Assembly (NCBI RefSeq): GCF_964340395.1
Contig: NC_135551.1
Location: forward strand, 23,249,503 to 23,308,502
Direction: 5' to 3'
DNA length: 59,000 nt
DNA from: Glandiceps talaboti
Taxonomy: Eukaryota; Hemichordata; Enteropneusta; Spengelidae
Shown here in pieces: positions 22,723 through 35,436 of this stretch (the stretch's first letter is position 1; the number at the start of each line of letters is the position of its first letter). Both the position numbers and the translations under genes were made by a program. The notes beneath the pieces were generated by a model. That model was not told where the DNA came from and made no database searches. It saw only the letters and a program-made list of their open reading frames with translations.

Positions 22723-24435
22723 ATGAGGGAGTTATATATTTAACATACAAAATATTCATATTAGTGTGACGCCACAATGTTCATGCTTAATTAATGTAAT
22801 TTATGACCCATGACCTATGAATTGTATACTATCAGGTGAACGTGGCATGTTGATAATTCATAGCTGGTTCAATTATTCACTGGTTACATTAGAATGCCGG
22901 GATTAGTAGTGTAGAGGTACTGTCGAATTCGATTTCATGGAGATTTCCTATTTGGAATCAATGGACACTAACCTCAGATCAAAACACATTCCATACTTCT
23001 AATGTTGAACATTCCCGCCGAAAATGATATATAGTAGATGTCGTGAGTTATCTTTTTCCGCGTTCTTGTCACGTGACCCAATCTGTACGTGTCTATTTCA
23101 ATAGATTGTGGGGTAAGCGGAGAGGGGGGGGGGGTTGACACGGTTTCACATAAAATGGAAAACAAAATGTCAAGCTGATATACATCAATGCATTTTAGTC
23201 ACAACGTCACAATTTGATCATGTAATGCCCTTCTCCCCCCCCCCGAAAAAACAAACAAAAAATAACAACAACAACAACACATGGTGATATAAGCTACACC
23301 CCCTGAAAGCTGAGATTGGAGATCTAAGACATAAATAAAGATATTCTCCAGAGGAGCTTGATACAGTTGGTATACACATCTCAAATTTAGTGAATTAGTT
23401 TGTGGGGGGAAAACAGTTTAACAACAGGCGTTGGCTGAAAGTTGCAATAATGAACTCACACTGAAAGGGCACGCGTTACCAATATTTCACCCGCACGTTG
23501 TCATGGTATGGTTCACTACCCACACCAACTTGAAACTGAATATAATGTACTGTGTATCCGTGGACGTCATGCTCGTCACATTTACATGACAAAGTTAGAA
23601 CAAGACGGAGACAAATTAATTTCAACGCTTGCTTGTCAAGTTTGTTGTAATGTCCCCCAGCAAATATAGCAGACGAACGCGGACACCTCTCGTGGGAGTA
23701 GAGGTGACGTTACCCTAATATGAACACCACTCTTTTGACGACGATTATTTATCGCTGTGTTACATGTTTTTCTCGTCTATCAGAGTCACCGTGACACATT
23801 CTTTCAGCATTGATGACAACAAAAGACGCCTGGCTAAAAAAAAATCTGTTTTTACTGGAAGTCATTTTCTGAAGTCTTGCATGTGTCACATTACACAATG
23901 GCTGAAGCGCGCCATATTTATATCAATATTTAGGGGTAAATTGATGTATTTTGAAAGATTTATGATAAACTTCCCTTCTAAAATTTCCCGCCAAAATTCT
24001 ACTTGGGAATTTTTGCATTTTTTTTCAGAACGTGCCAAAAGCTTACATATATCAGTATTTTTTTCTCTTTTATAAACCAACTTTTGGTGCGAAAAAGGCG
24101 AATACTCCTGGCTATTAGTCCCATGAGTGTGACGATCGTCGTAGTGTATGGTTACTAACAAAACAGCGTAGCTGTCATGACGTCACCAATTACACAAACC
24201 ATCAATTTTTGTTACTAGGAATTCCCGCCTTCAGCCAGATGTCGACTCAAAGTTAGAAAGGTATACTGAGTGATATCGGCTAAAACGATAAACGATAAAC
24301 ATTGACTAATAATTCGAAAGCGGAATAAACATTTTGGATTACACGGGTCACTTTTTATAACTCAAATAACGGTTTATACAACGTGATATTACAAAGTGCA
24401 ATATATACAAATACATTCCCCTATCAATAATTACG
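22723..24435. other. Intergenic stretch, no gene seen
   Basis: No gene recognised. It contains an E2F-like TTTCCCGCC (23984-23992) and a perfect TGACGTCA (24178-24185). Confidence 0.55.
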
Positions 24436-24577
24436 ACCACCACCACCACCACCACCACCACCACCACCACCACCACCACCATCACCACCACCATCACTAC
24501 CACCTCCACCACCACACTGACCACCGCCACCCCCGCCACCATTGATTGATTGATTAGTTGGTTGGTTGGTTGGTTGG

Positions 24578-24663
<86 letters not shown>
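24436..24663. repeat. (CCA)n followed by (TGAT)n microsatellite
   Basis: A CCA trinucleotide tract to about 24540, then TGAT tetranucleotides with an internal block of GGTT variants. Confidence 0.97.
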
Positions 24664-24824
24664 CCTCCAGGCATGTCAATCATCATTCTGTGTAAAACGA
24701 CGGTGAAAATCTGAAAAAAGCAATTGCAGCTACTCCATGGTTCAGATTACGACACAATAAAAACGCCATCTTCTACTCTAATGGGAAATGAAGTCTTGGA
24801 AACCATCGTGTCTTTATTTTCTAG

Positions 24825-24848
24825 GTCTGTCTGTCTGTCTGTCTGTCG

Positions 24849-24920
<72 letters not shown>

Positions 24921-24940
24921 GCCTGCCTGGCTGTCTGTCG
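24825..24940. repeat. (CTGT)n microsatellite
   Basis: Tetranucleotide tract with single CGGT and CTGC variants. Confidence 0.97.
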
Positions 24941-25128
24941 TGACTACCCTTGCCTCTCTGTTCTCTTTTCTGTCCGTCCATGTCTACTCTGTTCATGTTC
25001 GAGGGTGGGTTGAGGGCGGGATGCAGTACAGCATGAATAAAATAACTGTCAATCTCTATTTCTATGTGCCGTCGTCTCTGTGTCTGCCTCTGTCTATCTC
25101 TGGCTCTCTCTCTTTCCTATCTTTCTGT

Positions 25129-25219
<91 letters not shown>

Positions 25220-25220
25220 A
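25129..25220. repeat. (ATC)n microsatellite
   Basis: About 30 copies of a trinucleotide. Reads as poly-His, poly-Ser, poly-Ile or poly-Met in different frames, with no sign of being coding. Confidence 0.97.
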
Positions 25221-26485
25221 CAACATCATCTTACTCCTCCACAATTGAAAAGCATCGTCATCATCACTCAAGTTTTAAACGACGTGTGTCCCTTGAAAAT
25301 GACCTTCAAGTTGGTTGATTGGCATTACCCTTGGAGACGAATACAACTGAGTAGTAACACTTTGTTATGAATGTATAACGGCAATAGAAATATACTGAAC
25401 AACAAATCAAAGATTCAGAAATTCGTCAAATTAGAACAGTTGCATTCTTGACGGTTATATTTACGCCATGTCATCAACACTCCTTTTTGGGGTGCAATTA
25501 TTTTTCTAAGAAAGCAGGCAAAATATATGGCTCGCGAGAATGCTCCCTTTTCATATATCCGTCTCAAACAGGCACATGTTCTACATTGTCATTTGAGAGA
25601 TAGTCGAGTTGTTTTTTGATTATTAGAACGGTGACCATTTTAGGCCTATTAGCTCAGGATATAGTAATGCACAGGATGATATACGTTACAATTCATTGCA
25701 CTATTCAACTCCTGCCGCCATATTACGAAAACTTCCCTATCAAACATCATCATAATCTACAATTGGAAATGCCGAAAAGTTACTATATCACAATGAATCT
25801 GGTCCTTTTTAGTACTGATGAAGCATTTCCCGCCAAAATTGTACGTACTATTAAAATTTATCATTTTGTTAAAGTTTTGATGAATGGAATCTTTATTTAA
25901 TTTTAGACAAGGAACGAAGGAAAGCTACTTATTGATTCATTCGTGTAAAAAAAAGCAAAAATTCTGTTGGCTTAATGAGGAAGGGGTTAATAAGCATTTT
26001 ATGTAAATAATTTTGCTAGAGGTGTTTTTAGTCAGGTCATCGATTTAGCTAGTAAAACAGGGACGTCCTTAAAAAAATGACGAAGGCAATCTGTCTCAGG
26101 GAACAATCAACTTCTGTGTGTATATACTGAACTGTTCATTGACTGGTATAGTTTGGTTGCCCTGTATTTGTCCACTAACGATTATGGAACGGGATTTGAA
26201 ATACTACTATTGATCACAAAATATTAACAAAAACAAAAATGCGACAAAAGGGACTGGTCGTGAGCATGTGATTTAGTTCACTCTGGCTGGTCAGGGACGG
26301 TAATATTTAAAATGTGACTATTATGTTGGAAATGGGATAAGCGTAAAGGACTCGAGACTTATTATTGTGGTGCGAAAATTTGATTAGACTCATAATAAAA
26401 GTGAGAGAACAGTTAGCTGGGTTCTCAGTGGAAAGAGTAAATCGAATGGCAATTAAAGGCTCCTTTTGGATGTGAAAGCTGTAGG
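25221..26485. other. Upstream flank of PRDM13, no gene seen
   Basis: AT-rich, without a recognisable coding segment. It has one E2F-like TTTCCCGCC at 25826-25834. Confidence 0.55.
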
Positions 26486-26792
26486 GTGAATTTTGTTTTG
26501 AAAGAGATCCCCGATCGAAGCGCTGTTCATACGCGTTGTCTGCGTTATGCGCATGCGCAGTGGATACACGCGGGTTTTGTCAACGCGCTGTTGCATGGAA
26601 AAAAGAGGCGCAGGAAAAAGCGCTCTTTATTGATGTCTACGTCCACAGCTGTTTTGCAGCCGAAGTGTTCTCACAGTCCATCGTGTAAGTTACCTAGAAA
26701 AACCGTATCCCAGCCAAAATGCGATTCACTCTGGTACACAACCTGAATCGCTCACCAACCAAACGGACAGGCAGCACCAGTTTGGAGCGGCG
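26486..26792 (+). promoter_or_regulatory. Probable PRDM13 promoter / 5' leader
   Basis: This stretch is locally CpG-rich, unlike its surroundings. It contains the perfect palindrome TGCGCATGCGCA (26548-26559), which matches the NRF1 site found in many CpG-type promoters. The frame of the PRDM13 start is closed by a TGA at 26631-26633. Upstream ATGs in other frames (26486, 26719) would be upstream ORFs if transcription starts before them. The transcription start is not identifiable. Confidence 0.45.
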
Positions 26793-26987
26793 ATGTTTAA
26801 AGCAACAATTTGGGGTCCGCCTGCAGTGGCGGGAGCGCGAAACCTCGAACATCGAGAGAGTTCGGACATCGAGACGAGTGTTTGGACTTCGACTGAGATT
26901 CCAAGCGGTGTTCAGTTCGGACCATTTGAAGGAGACTTGAAAATCGGAACCATCAAAGACAATAGGGAATCGCCGTTCATGTTGGAG
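26793..26987 (+). CDS. PRDM13: PRDM13 exon 1 (start of PR domain)
   Basis: This is a 65-codon first coding exon of the PRDM13 orthologue. PRDM13 is a nuclear zinc-finger regulator that in vertebrates acts downstream of PTF1A to set inhibitory neuron fate in spinal cord and retina. The first ~29 residues are not conserved. Then SVWTSTEIPSGVQFGPFEGD and KIGTIKDNRE match the PR-domain start of PRDM13 (an IPxGxxxGPxxG pattern followed by KLG...DRRE in the vertebrate protein). The ATG at 26793 is the first in frame after the TGA at 26631 and has G at -3. The donor GAG|GTAATT is phase 0. It lies head-to-head with the lectin-HYR gene, start codons about 12.5 kb apart. Confidence 0.88.
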
Positions 26988-29900
26988 GTAATTTGGACCA
27001 CTTTCTCTCTCTCTTCTCTCTAAATTTTGTCAATTCTGTCCCATGGCATACGCAATTCATGACACCAGAATTCCAATAACTCAACTGCATTGGCATTGCC
27101 TATACGATAAAGTGTTTTTAGAGTAATTTGTTAAGCAAATTGATGTTCAATAAATGTTATCAATAATTTACTTCCAACAATTACGTGCTATTTGAAACTT
27201 GATCAATTACGTTACCCGCCACTTTACAGATCGTTCCTAATCTAGATGACCGACTAAATCTGTGATTTTGTTTTTTGCGCCATTTAATTTTGACGACAAT
27301 TTTATCATTCCGTGTAAGTGCGATATATGTGTATATATTTTTTTCACATGTTTTCTGCCTTTGACTTCACTGACGTGACCATAACCTGCTATTAGTAACG
27401 GTAACATTTTTAAAGCCGGAGTTGTCATGAATTGTGTCGTTTTGATATTTTAACAATTTTCGATGAAAATTTGTAGCATTCTACAAAGTGAGTAAATTTT
27501 AAAACCATGTAATATCCTCCTCTGAAAATGTGTTTTCAATATAATGTTTCAAACATTGAAAGTTGTTACCTTACCTCTCGGTGTTTCAGTGACATTGCTG
27601 TTTGCACATACATGTAAGACAGAAATTCTTACGAATTAATTTTACGGACAGAATAGTATTCCGTAAATTTATGCTGGCTTTCAGAAAAAAAATTTCTGAA
27701 ATGATGTGAACAATAATGTTGATAGTTTTTTTTTAATTGTTCATGATGTTTTATCCTGTATGATACTTTTGTCTGTCTTGTATAATGTATCAAAACCTGT
27801 TGTTGCATAGTACTGTACTGTTCGTAGAACTTGAAGTGAATGAAGCGTTGCCGTCGGCGATTCCAAAGGACTCGTAGTAAATTATTTCATTGCACTTCAG
27901 TTCGCCGTTTTCGGGTTCTAGCAAGGAAGTTTAATATTCAGAATTTACAACATTTGTAATTTCCTATATTATACATATAGTTATCATCTTTATTCAGTGT
28001 ATACATTGCAGTCATAGAGAGGTAACGTTGTACTTGTAATGTCAAATGCTCAGCTTCCGAATAGGATGTCTTAGTAGTATTTGTTGACTATAAGATACGT
28101 TATGTTGTTCAGCAACCCTATCAGGCTAAAACGTTAGACCACTTGGTGCTCTGAGCTAGACCGTGGGCTGTCCTTTACAGTATTTCAGAACACCTCGGGT
28201 TATTTGTGACGCAAAATTTCTTTTTGGCCGCTGTCAATACTTTTTCAGATAGAGTTGACTTGAACAATTCCTGTAAGCAGACCTTGATTCCATATAACTA
28301 GATACAAAAATACGAATATATATACATGCTAAGGCTCTACAGGATTATTGTACTTCTAACAGTAAAAAAAAGATCGAGTTTTAACTCAAGCTGCATATCA
28401 AAGATCGGCCATCGTCGACAATTAACAGAAATAGTCGGCCGAATACTAGCGGACTCAGTGAATCAATCGACTTCTTGCCGTGCGTTAATAGTAATATCAT
28501 AATTATTTCATTGTTACTGATATAGATTATAAGATAGAAACCGGGAGAATGAACGAAACAGAATGTCCTTGAGATTCTTTGCATTCCGAAGTGTCTATTT
28601 CTGTCATTCTAAATGGCGGTCCATGTTTATCAGTCACATTTTTTTTAGTAGTTGTAGTTACCAAAAGAAGCAGCAACAGTAAGCTTACTTTTAGAAGTGA
28701 CATTTTCAGTTATCAACGTTCATTTTTCCTAATTTCTAAACTCTGTAACGGGAATGTGAAATATCAGTATGTACACTGGAACGAGGTACGCTGAGTTTCT
28801 GACGCGGGTAAAATTGTCCACTCCCTAGACGTTTCCCGCCAACGTAATATTGTCGACTGTTGTTTTTCCTTTTTTACAAATGTTGTGCAAACTTCAACTT
28901 TATTTAAGACTTGGCTAACATAAATAGCCATTATTTCTCAAAATCTAGCTCAAAAAAGTGATCATATTTTACAAAAATGTAAATAAACAATGAATTTTAT
29001 TGACTAAAAAAATAGGTTTGATATTTATCACATTTGTCTGACATGAAGGTAATGCAGCAAGGTTTAGCAGTTGGTGACGTCACTATTTGTTCAGCGAGAT
29101 ACGACGCATGCCGGCTAATATATTAAACTGTTTTAAAGGTGCTAAACTTTAAAAAAAATCCATTTCTCAACTTTCCTACTAGTACATGAACACAAATTGA
29201 ATGATATCGCCAGGTGCCTGTTTTGTGTGGGGTTTCCGCTTGAATTAATTATCTGAAGGGTTTTCGTCATTAATGTCCGAGGCTGGTATAAACCTGTAAT
29301 CAAGTTCCCGCACTTTCTAAGTGAGCGGACTGCGTGAGAAACAACAGCACTTGCCTCCGTGATTGCATTGTCCGTGGTCGCTCTGTTTGTCATTGTAAAG
29401 CATAGTAACGGATAGAAAATAACCCAGAAAAAAAAACTAATCAGAATTTCGGATGCAGTCAGAAAGGTTAAACTTTTATGGTGTTTGAAATCTGTGGTCA
29501 GCTGCCACCCATTCTTGCTATTGTGCGGGTTTAATGAGATCTTGTTGTTGCTTTTATATTTTATGATTTCTGTTGAAACGACAAAAAAGTGAATTGGAAA
29601 TAAGTAAGTGGGATAAATTTTATTGCCTGAACAGATTTCGACTTTGTATACAATTCTCATAATCTATACCCAGTATGTTTATACATAATTTGATAAAAGG
29701 TAGAAATATGAAATCAAACATAGATAAAGAATGCGGAATGTCACTAGAATACAAACGGGAGCTTACTCCACCGTCCAGTGTAGATTGCCCACGTGACATG
29801 GTGACGAATTGACATAGGTGGGCTCGTGTTTGAAAACAGGGTGTACGTGTACGCATTTATCGTTCGCTCTGTAATTAAGTAATTTGGTAGAAAACGCCCT

Positions 29901-30161
29901 CACTCCATGATGTTGAATATTTAAACAGCCTCCCTACAGACCCATTCAATTTAAATGAATTTTGTGGTTGGGTGAAATAGAACTACCTCCCACCAAGTCT
30001 ATTTGCTAAGGTCCACAGTCTGTCGCCCACTATTATATTAGTCATACGATAGTTAATGACTTTTATCGCCTGAAGAAACATATTTTTTTAAAGGGTAGGT
30101 TAGGGTATGGCAGAGTTTTTGTAGAGATACTTTTAGAGAAGTTACATTATATAGGCACAGG

Positions 30162-30571
<410 letters not shown>

Positions 30572-31383
30572 GCATTCATATCATTTGATGATGAATCTGT
30601 TTCTAGATTTGTCGTTCTCGTTGAGAGATTTGACAATCCTAATTTACTGGCATATTGTCTATATAATAATGACTGTCACTGCTAGGTATATATATGACTG
30701 AAAAAAAGTGTCTATGGAACAAAAGATTGATATTTAACGACGAGAGCTGTAATTTTGAAAATAACCCATCCCTCACATTACTGTGATGATTTTCAAAGAC
30801 AACTCTGAGTCAACCGAACACAATCTTTGAGAGCGTAAATAGAGGTCGCTCTTCTCACTGTATATATACGTACCCGTGACCACGTCCCGCACACAAAGAA
30901 TTGTGGTGATTTCGATCCAGACCAACCCACTGAGAAGACTTGAGTGACGTAATTTTACTTCTTAAATGGCACAAGCTGAGATTTTTTTAGTGACCAAGTG
31001 AAAATGCTTATATGAAACGTTCATTAAACTATCCTGGTGTGTTTATACTTCACTTAATGTCTATACATGATTTCTATGACATTACAATATTGTCTTCTGA
31101 CATTCAAAGTTAGTTACTGTAGTTGATTGCATTTCATTTTGCATACGTATAAACATGGCGTCAAAGGGTCGTTTTAGTGTTATATTTTAATACCAGGTTT
31201 AGGTTTTAGTAAATTAAAAGTATGCTTCAGTAAGTAAATTAATACGAGTGCCTTTTGAATATGTCTCTCTGGACCTCTTTATAAGACCGTGGCGTTATGT
31301 ACAACACTGTGTTAGTTCAACAAGTGCTAGCGGGTAGCATTTTGCCATTTAATATTAATCGCGTATGTTACTTGTCGTGTATG

Positions 31384-31415
31384 ACTCAGACCACTAAACG
31401 TTTAGTGGTCTGAGT
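31384..31415. repeat. Perfect 32-bp palindrome
   Basis: The left arm ACTCAGACCACTAAAC is followed with no spacer by its exact reverse complement. Flanking bases do not extend the symmetry. Confidence 0.95.
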
Positions 31416-31855
31416 GCATGGTGATGGGAGGGTGGAGGGGCGAGGGTAACGAGAGGGGGGAGTCAACGGTTACCATGCATGGTACATAAGTCAAACAGAA
31501 ACACAATTATCATAGTTTTAACTGTATACATTGTATGTATTGCAAGTTGATAATTAAAGTGATTTTGGTTTCGTGGTTGATGTCATTAATATACAAACAT
31601 GATAACTTGATTGTCTGTGGTTTCTTTTCTAATGACTTACTACATTGATAACGACTGTTATTACACCAGTAGTAGCGATGGTCTAGCCTTCGTGCCATCT
31701 CGAGATCTTCCAATGATTTGTCTCTATGCTACCTTTCGATGTCACAACAACACACTGAGAGAGTACACGAAATCAGGTTAGCTGGGAAGGCTGTGTAGGG
31801 CATGAGTAATTCTAATCTCACAATACCAACATATTTTGTTAAGAAATTTTCTTTT

Positions 31856-31932
31856 CTTTTGTTTGTTTGTTTGTTTGTTTGTTTGTCTGTTTGTTTGTTT
31901 GTTTGTTTGTTTGTTTGTTTGTTTGTTTGTTG
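31856..31932. repeat. (TTTG)n microsatellite
   Basis: About 18 copies with one CTGT variant. Confidence 0.97.
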
Positions 31933-33995
31933 ATTGTTTTCTTTTCCAATGCGATGAAAGATTTGTTGACCTAGTATATCAAAGACAGACAAAAACTACC
32001 AGTAACCATTCCACATAACTGATTGCCTTGGGTAACGATAACTGTTATTGTTTGCTTTATTTGCAATTTAAAGTGAGCCATATTGATGACTAATGGGTAA
32101 TTATTTTTATTTTAAAATTATACAAAAAACCTTCCTAATATTCTTTACTTGGAAATACATTGTAAACGAGCTCACATCAAGTCAATGTTTGTAATGCAAT
32201 ACATTGTAACAAACTAAAAAGTGTGTTTATTATACGTACAATAACAAACAATTTTCAATGTTTTGCAATTTATTGAGTTACAAACAAGGACTTGGTGTAT
32301 GTTCTTTTACAATGTATTTCCAAGTAGAAATAACGTTGGGAGAGTTGTTTTATCGATTAACAAATTGAAGATAAATTGTCAATTTCCATCCTTATGGCCA
32401 CAGTACATTAAGTTTATTCCTCTATTTAAATGGTTTACCATGCTGGTATACAATTTCAAAAGAACTCACGTTCTGAAAAGTTTCTAAGTCTTTTTATCAT
32501 TATTTAAAAACAAAATATATGAATTAATAGAATCATTTCAAACATAATGACTAACAGTAATGAAAAAGTGCTATCATAAAATAAGAATAGAACATAACTC
32601 CACTTTTTAGACTAATGTATTAACATAATTTTTCAACAGAATGGAAACATTTTTGCTTCTGAAACTAAAAAAAAATAAAAATATTACGAATTTAAAAAAG
32701 AGAGGATATAATCTTTTTAAAAAAATAGAAAAATAACTAAACTTTTTAGACAGATAAATGTGAAGTATTTAATCGATATCCCACAGACATTTGGAAAAAG
32801 AAAATGAAAACACAGTGTCGTCATTGGAGACTTAAAAAAATTATTACTAACAAAAAATAAATCGATGCAAAAATGAAACGAAATAGACATATTGTTGTCA
32901 TTGTGACTTATATCACGTTTGTTGCTTTTGATAATTTATGTCTTTCTTTCAAAGCTTTTATTTGTCAGTGGCTATCTCTCACACGAACGGACGAGAATTC
33001 TATGAAAGATATGATATCTCTTTATCTGTGTACATTAATAGTCAATTAAAAACTCTGAAATGTTGACACCGTGATCTATGGATGTCTGTTAATAGAGGAA
33101 CTTTGGCTAGCAAATCAATACGAGGCGGTATTAAGTATGTAAAATATTGAAAAAAACGTACGTGTAAGCGTCAGGCGTATTCTCAGACTCCATTTTCCTG
33201 TACCGAACAAAAGATTTCTCCCCCTTTACTTGTATAACGCACACAACACTGTTTAGCATTTGAAATGGGCTTTTGATTCACTGATTCGCATTCAGGACAG
33301 AGTTTGGGCTAATTGATATTTCTGCAATCAGATGACCTTTGAACTCCTGATGCTTTAATTTCTCTTTCATTGTATGACTTCTGAATTCGATGATTGGGTG
33401 GAAATGATGTCACACCTTACGCCTTGATCACACATTGATGATATCTCGTTAGCGGGGCGCCACTCGACGACCGATCCGAGATTTTTTTTTTCTACGACGA
33501 TATGCTCAGGCTCAGTGTTTTGCGCATGCCTCGTGCGACAGTCGCCAATCAAAATAGTTTGGAATATTGACCATTTTACATTTTCTGAATAATAAACAAG
33601 AACTCATTTAATGGGAACGCTACTTCAGGAAATAAATGTATTTCAATAAACTGTTGGTTCTGAAGAGTCATTTCATGTTTTCACGTCACATAAATTTCGT
33701 TCGATTGCCAAGAAACACTTTTTCACCTCAGTTGTTCTACGCCAGAGTGGTCCAGTATTGCTTCATGGGAACTGCTTAGATACATGCACACTCTCCTTTT
33801 GGATGGCAACGCTACTTCACATACGCTCCTCATTTTTTGTTGCGTGAGCGGAAAATTATGGTCTGAGTGACGACAATTATATTGACAGTTTAATTTGTGA
33901 CTCATTGGTAGCTGTATTGATTCAAAAATGTTGCGAACGGACATAGTGTTTACAACGGAAATAATGTAACCTGAGGAAAAAACGTTGCTTGACTT

Positions 33996-34345
33996 GACAA
34001 AACTGCTACTAACATTGCTACATTTTATCGACGGGTGCGACAAAACTGTTACTAACATTGCTACATTTTATCGACGGGTGCGACAAAACTGTTACTAACA
34101 TTGCTACATTTTATCGACGGGGTGCGACAAAACTGTTACTAACATTGCTACATTTTATCGACGGGGTGCGACAAAACTGTTACTAACATTGCTACATTTT
34201 ATCGACGGGTGCGACAAAACTGTTACTAACATTGCTACATTATCGGCTGGTACATGGTGCGAGAAAACTCTTACTAAGATTGCTACATTTTATCGACGGG
34301 TGCGACAAAAATCTTACTGGCATTGCTTCTTTAATCGTCCGGGAG
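33996..34345. repeat. 43-bp minisatellite, about eight copies
   Basis: Units start at gacaaaactg-type anchors at 33996, 34039, 34082, 34126, 34170, 34213, 34261 and 34304, so the spacing is 43-44 bp (once 48). Each unit contains TTACTAACATTGCTACATTT and TATCGACGGG. The last copies are degenerate. The period is not a multiple of three, so the open frame across it is not coding. Confidence 0.93.
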
Positions 34346-34823
34346 CGGCATACATCTTAACCAATATTGCCACACTTACATTTCTTTGTGCCGATGGCAA
34401 ACTACCATGATGATCACGTTAAATGTACAAGGACAAGACGTGAAAGTAAGCCTAATGTTTGCACATTCATTTTGATGTTTTTAGACAGCTGATTGACTTA
34501 AACTGTAACAATTGTACCCCAATTCTAGTCATGCCAGAGGATAACATGTGGGATGTCCGGGGGAAATGGTTAATTAGATTTTTTGTCGAGCCAGACGACA
34601 AGATTTAACAACATCGCTGAGATATTTATGTCTGGCCAGACCATAAAATGAAGCAGTGTCGGTAAGATTTTTGTCACGGCAGACAACGTTTTTTTCCGTT
34701 TTTGTGTTTTTCGTTGTATTTCAAACCTTGCTGAATTTGGCCAAATTACCAGGCAGTGGAATGAATAGTATTTCTCGTCGTCTTGACAGTTTGAGATTAG
34801 AAGGTAATTTTTGATTATTTTAA

Positions 34824-34896
34824 GTTTATTTACAAGAAATTCATCAGCATCGATTCTTGTTTATTAACAAGAAATTCATCAGCATCGATTCTTGTT
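34824..34896. repeat. Two tandem 35-bp copies with inverted ends
   Basis: Two copies at 34824-34858 and 34859-34893 differ by one base (T/A at 34831/34866). Inside each copy ACAAGAA and TTCTTGT form a short inverted repeat around CATCAGCATCGA. Confidence 0.9.
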
Positions 34897-35378
34897 GGTC
34901 ACAGTGGTGTTAGTATTTTTTTTATGATGAAATTTTGTTGATTTTTTGAAATCCAAGTAATGTCCAACCCCGAAAACTTTCCTAATCCGGACAGTCTCGA
35001 AAAGTGCATTTTTTGTCGATAACTCTTAAAAAGTACATTTCATTTTCGATAAGCTTTCACTATATTGCTACATGATGTTAATTTTTCACTATACTGCTAC
35101 GTAATGTTAACGTACAAACTTGATCAACGGCAAGCCCCAATGCGATTCTAACACCAACTATTACTCAACACACAATCATGACAGTGTGTGATAATAACAA
35201 ACATCATGATACCATATCAATGTTTTAGTCAGCGAGCTGTGTATAAAAATATACTATCGGTTTGCAATGATCATAAAAATTATACACTACTTGAACAATC
35301 AGTAAGACATAATATTATTTAATACAAAATACAGGATGACCTCTGATCTATAGTGGTTTGAGGCATAATAACCGAACA

Positions 35379-35402
35379 AACAACAACAAGAACAACAACA
35401 AG

Positions 35403-35434
<32 letters not shown>
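35379..35434. repeat. (AAC)n microsatellite
   Basis: AAC trinucleotides with two AAG variants. Confidence 0.95.

Positions 35435-35436
<2 letters not shown>

Noticed and set aside
26486-26940. Two overlapping open frames before and across PRDM13 exon 1 in other frames
   Set aside because: No recognisable domain. They overlap the PRDM13 frame and may at most be upstream ORFs.
29142-29660. 172-codon open frame, minus strand, in PRDM13 intron 1
   Set aside because: The longest non-repeat frame in the introns, but it has low-complexity AT-rich composition and no recognisable motif. Not enough to call a gene.
33996-34410. Minisatellite considered as a CRISPR-like array
   Set aside because: Copies are contiguous with no unique spacers, and the context is an animal intron.
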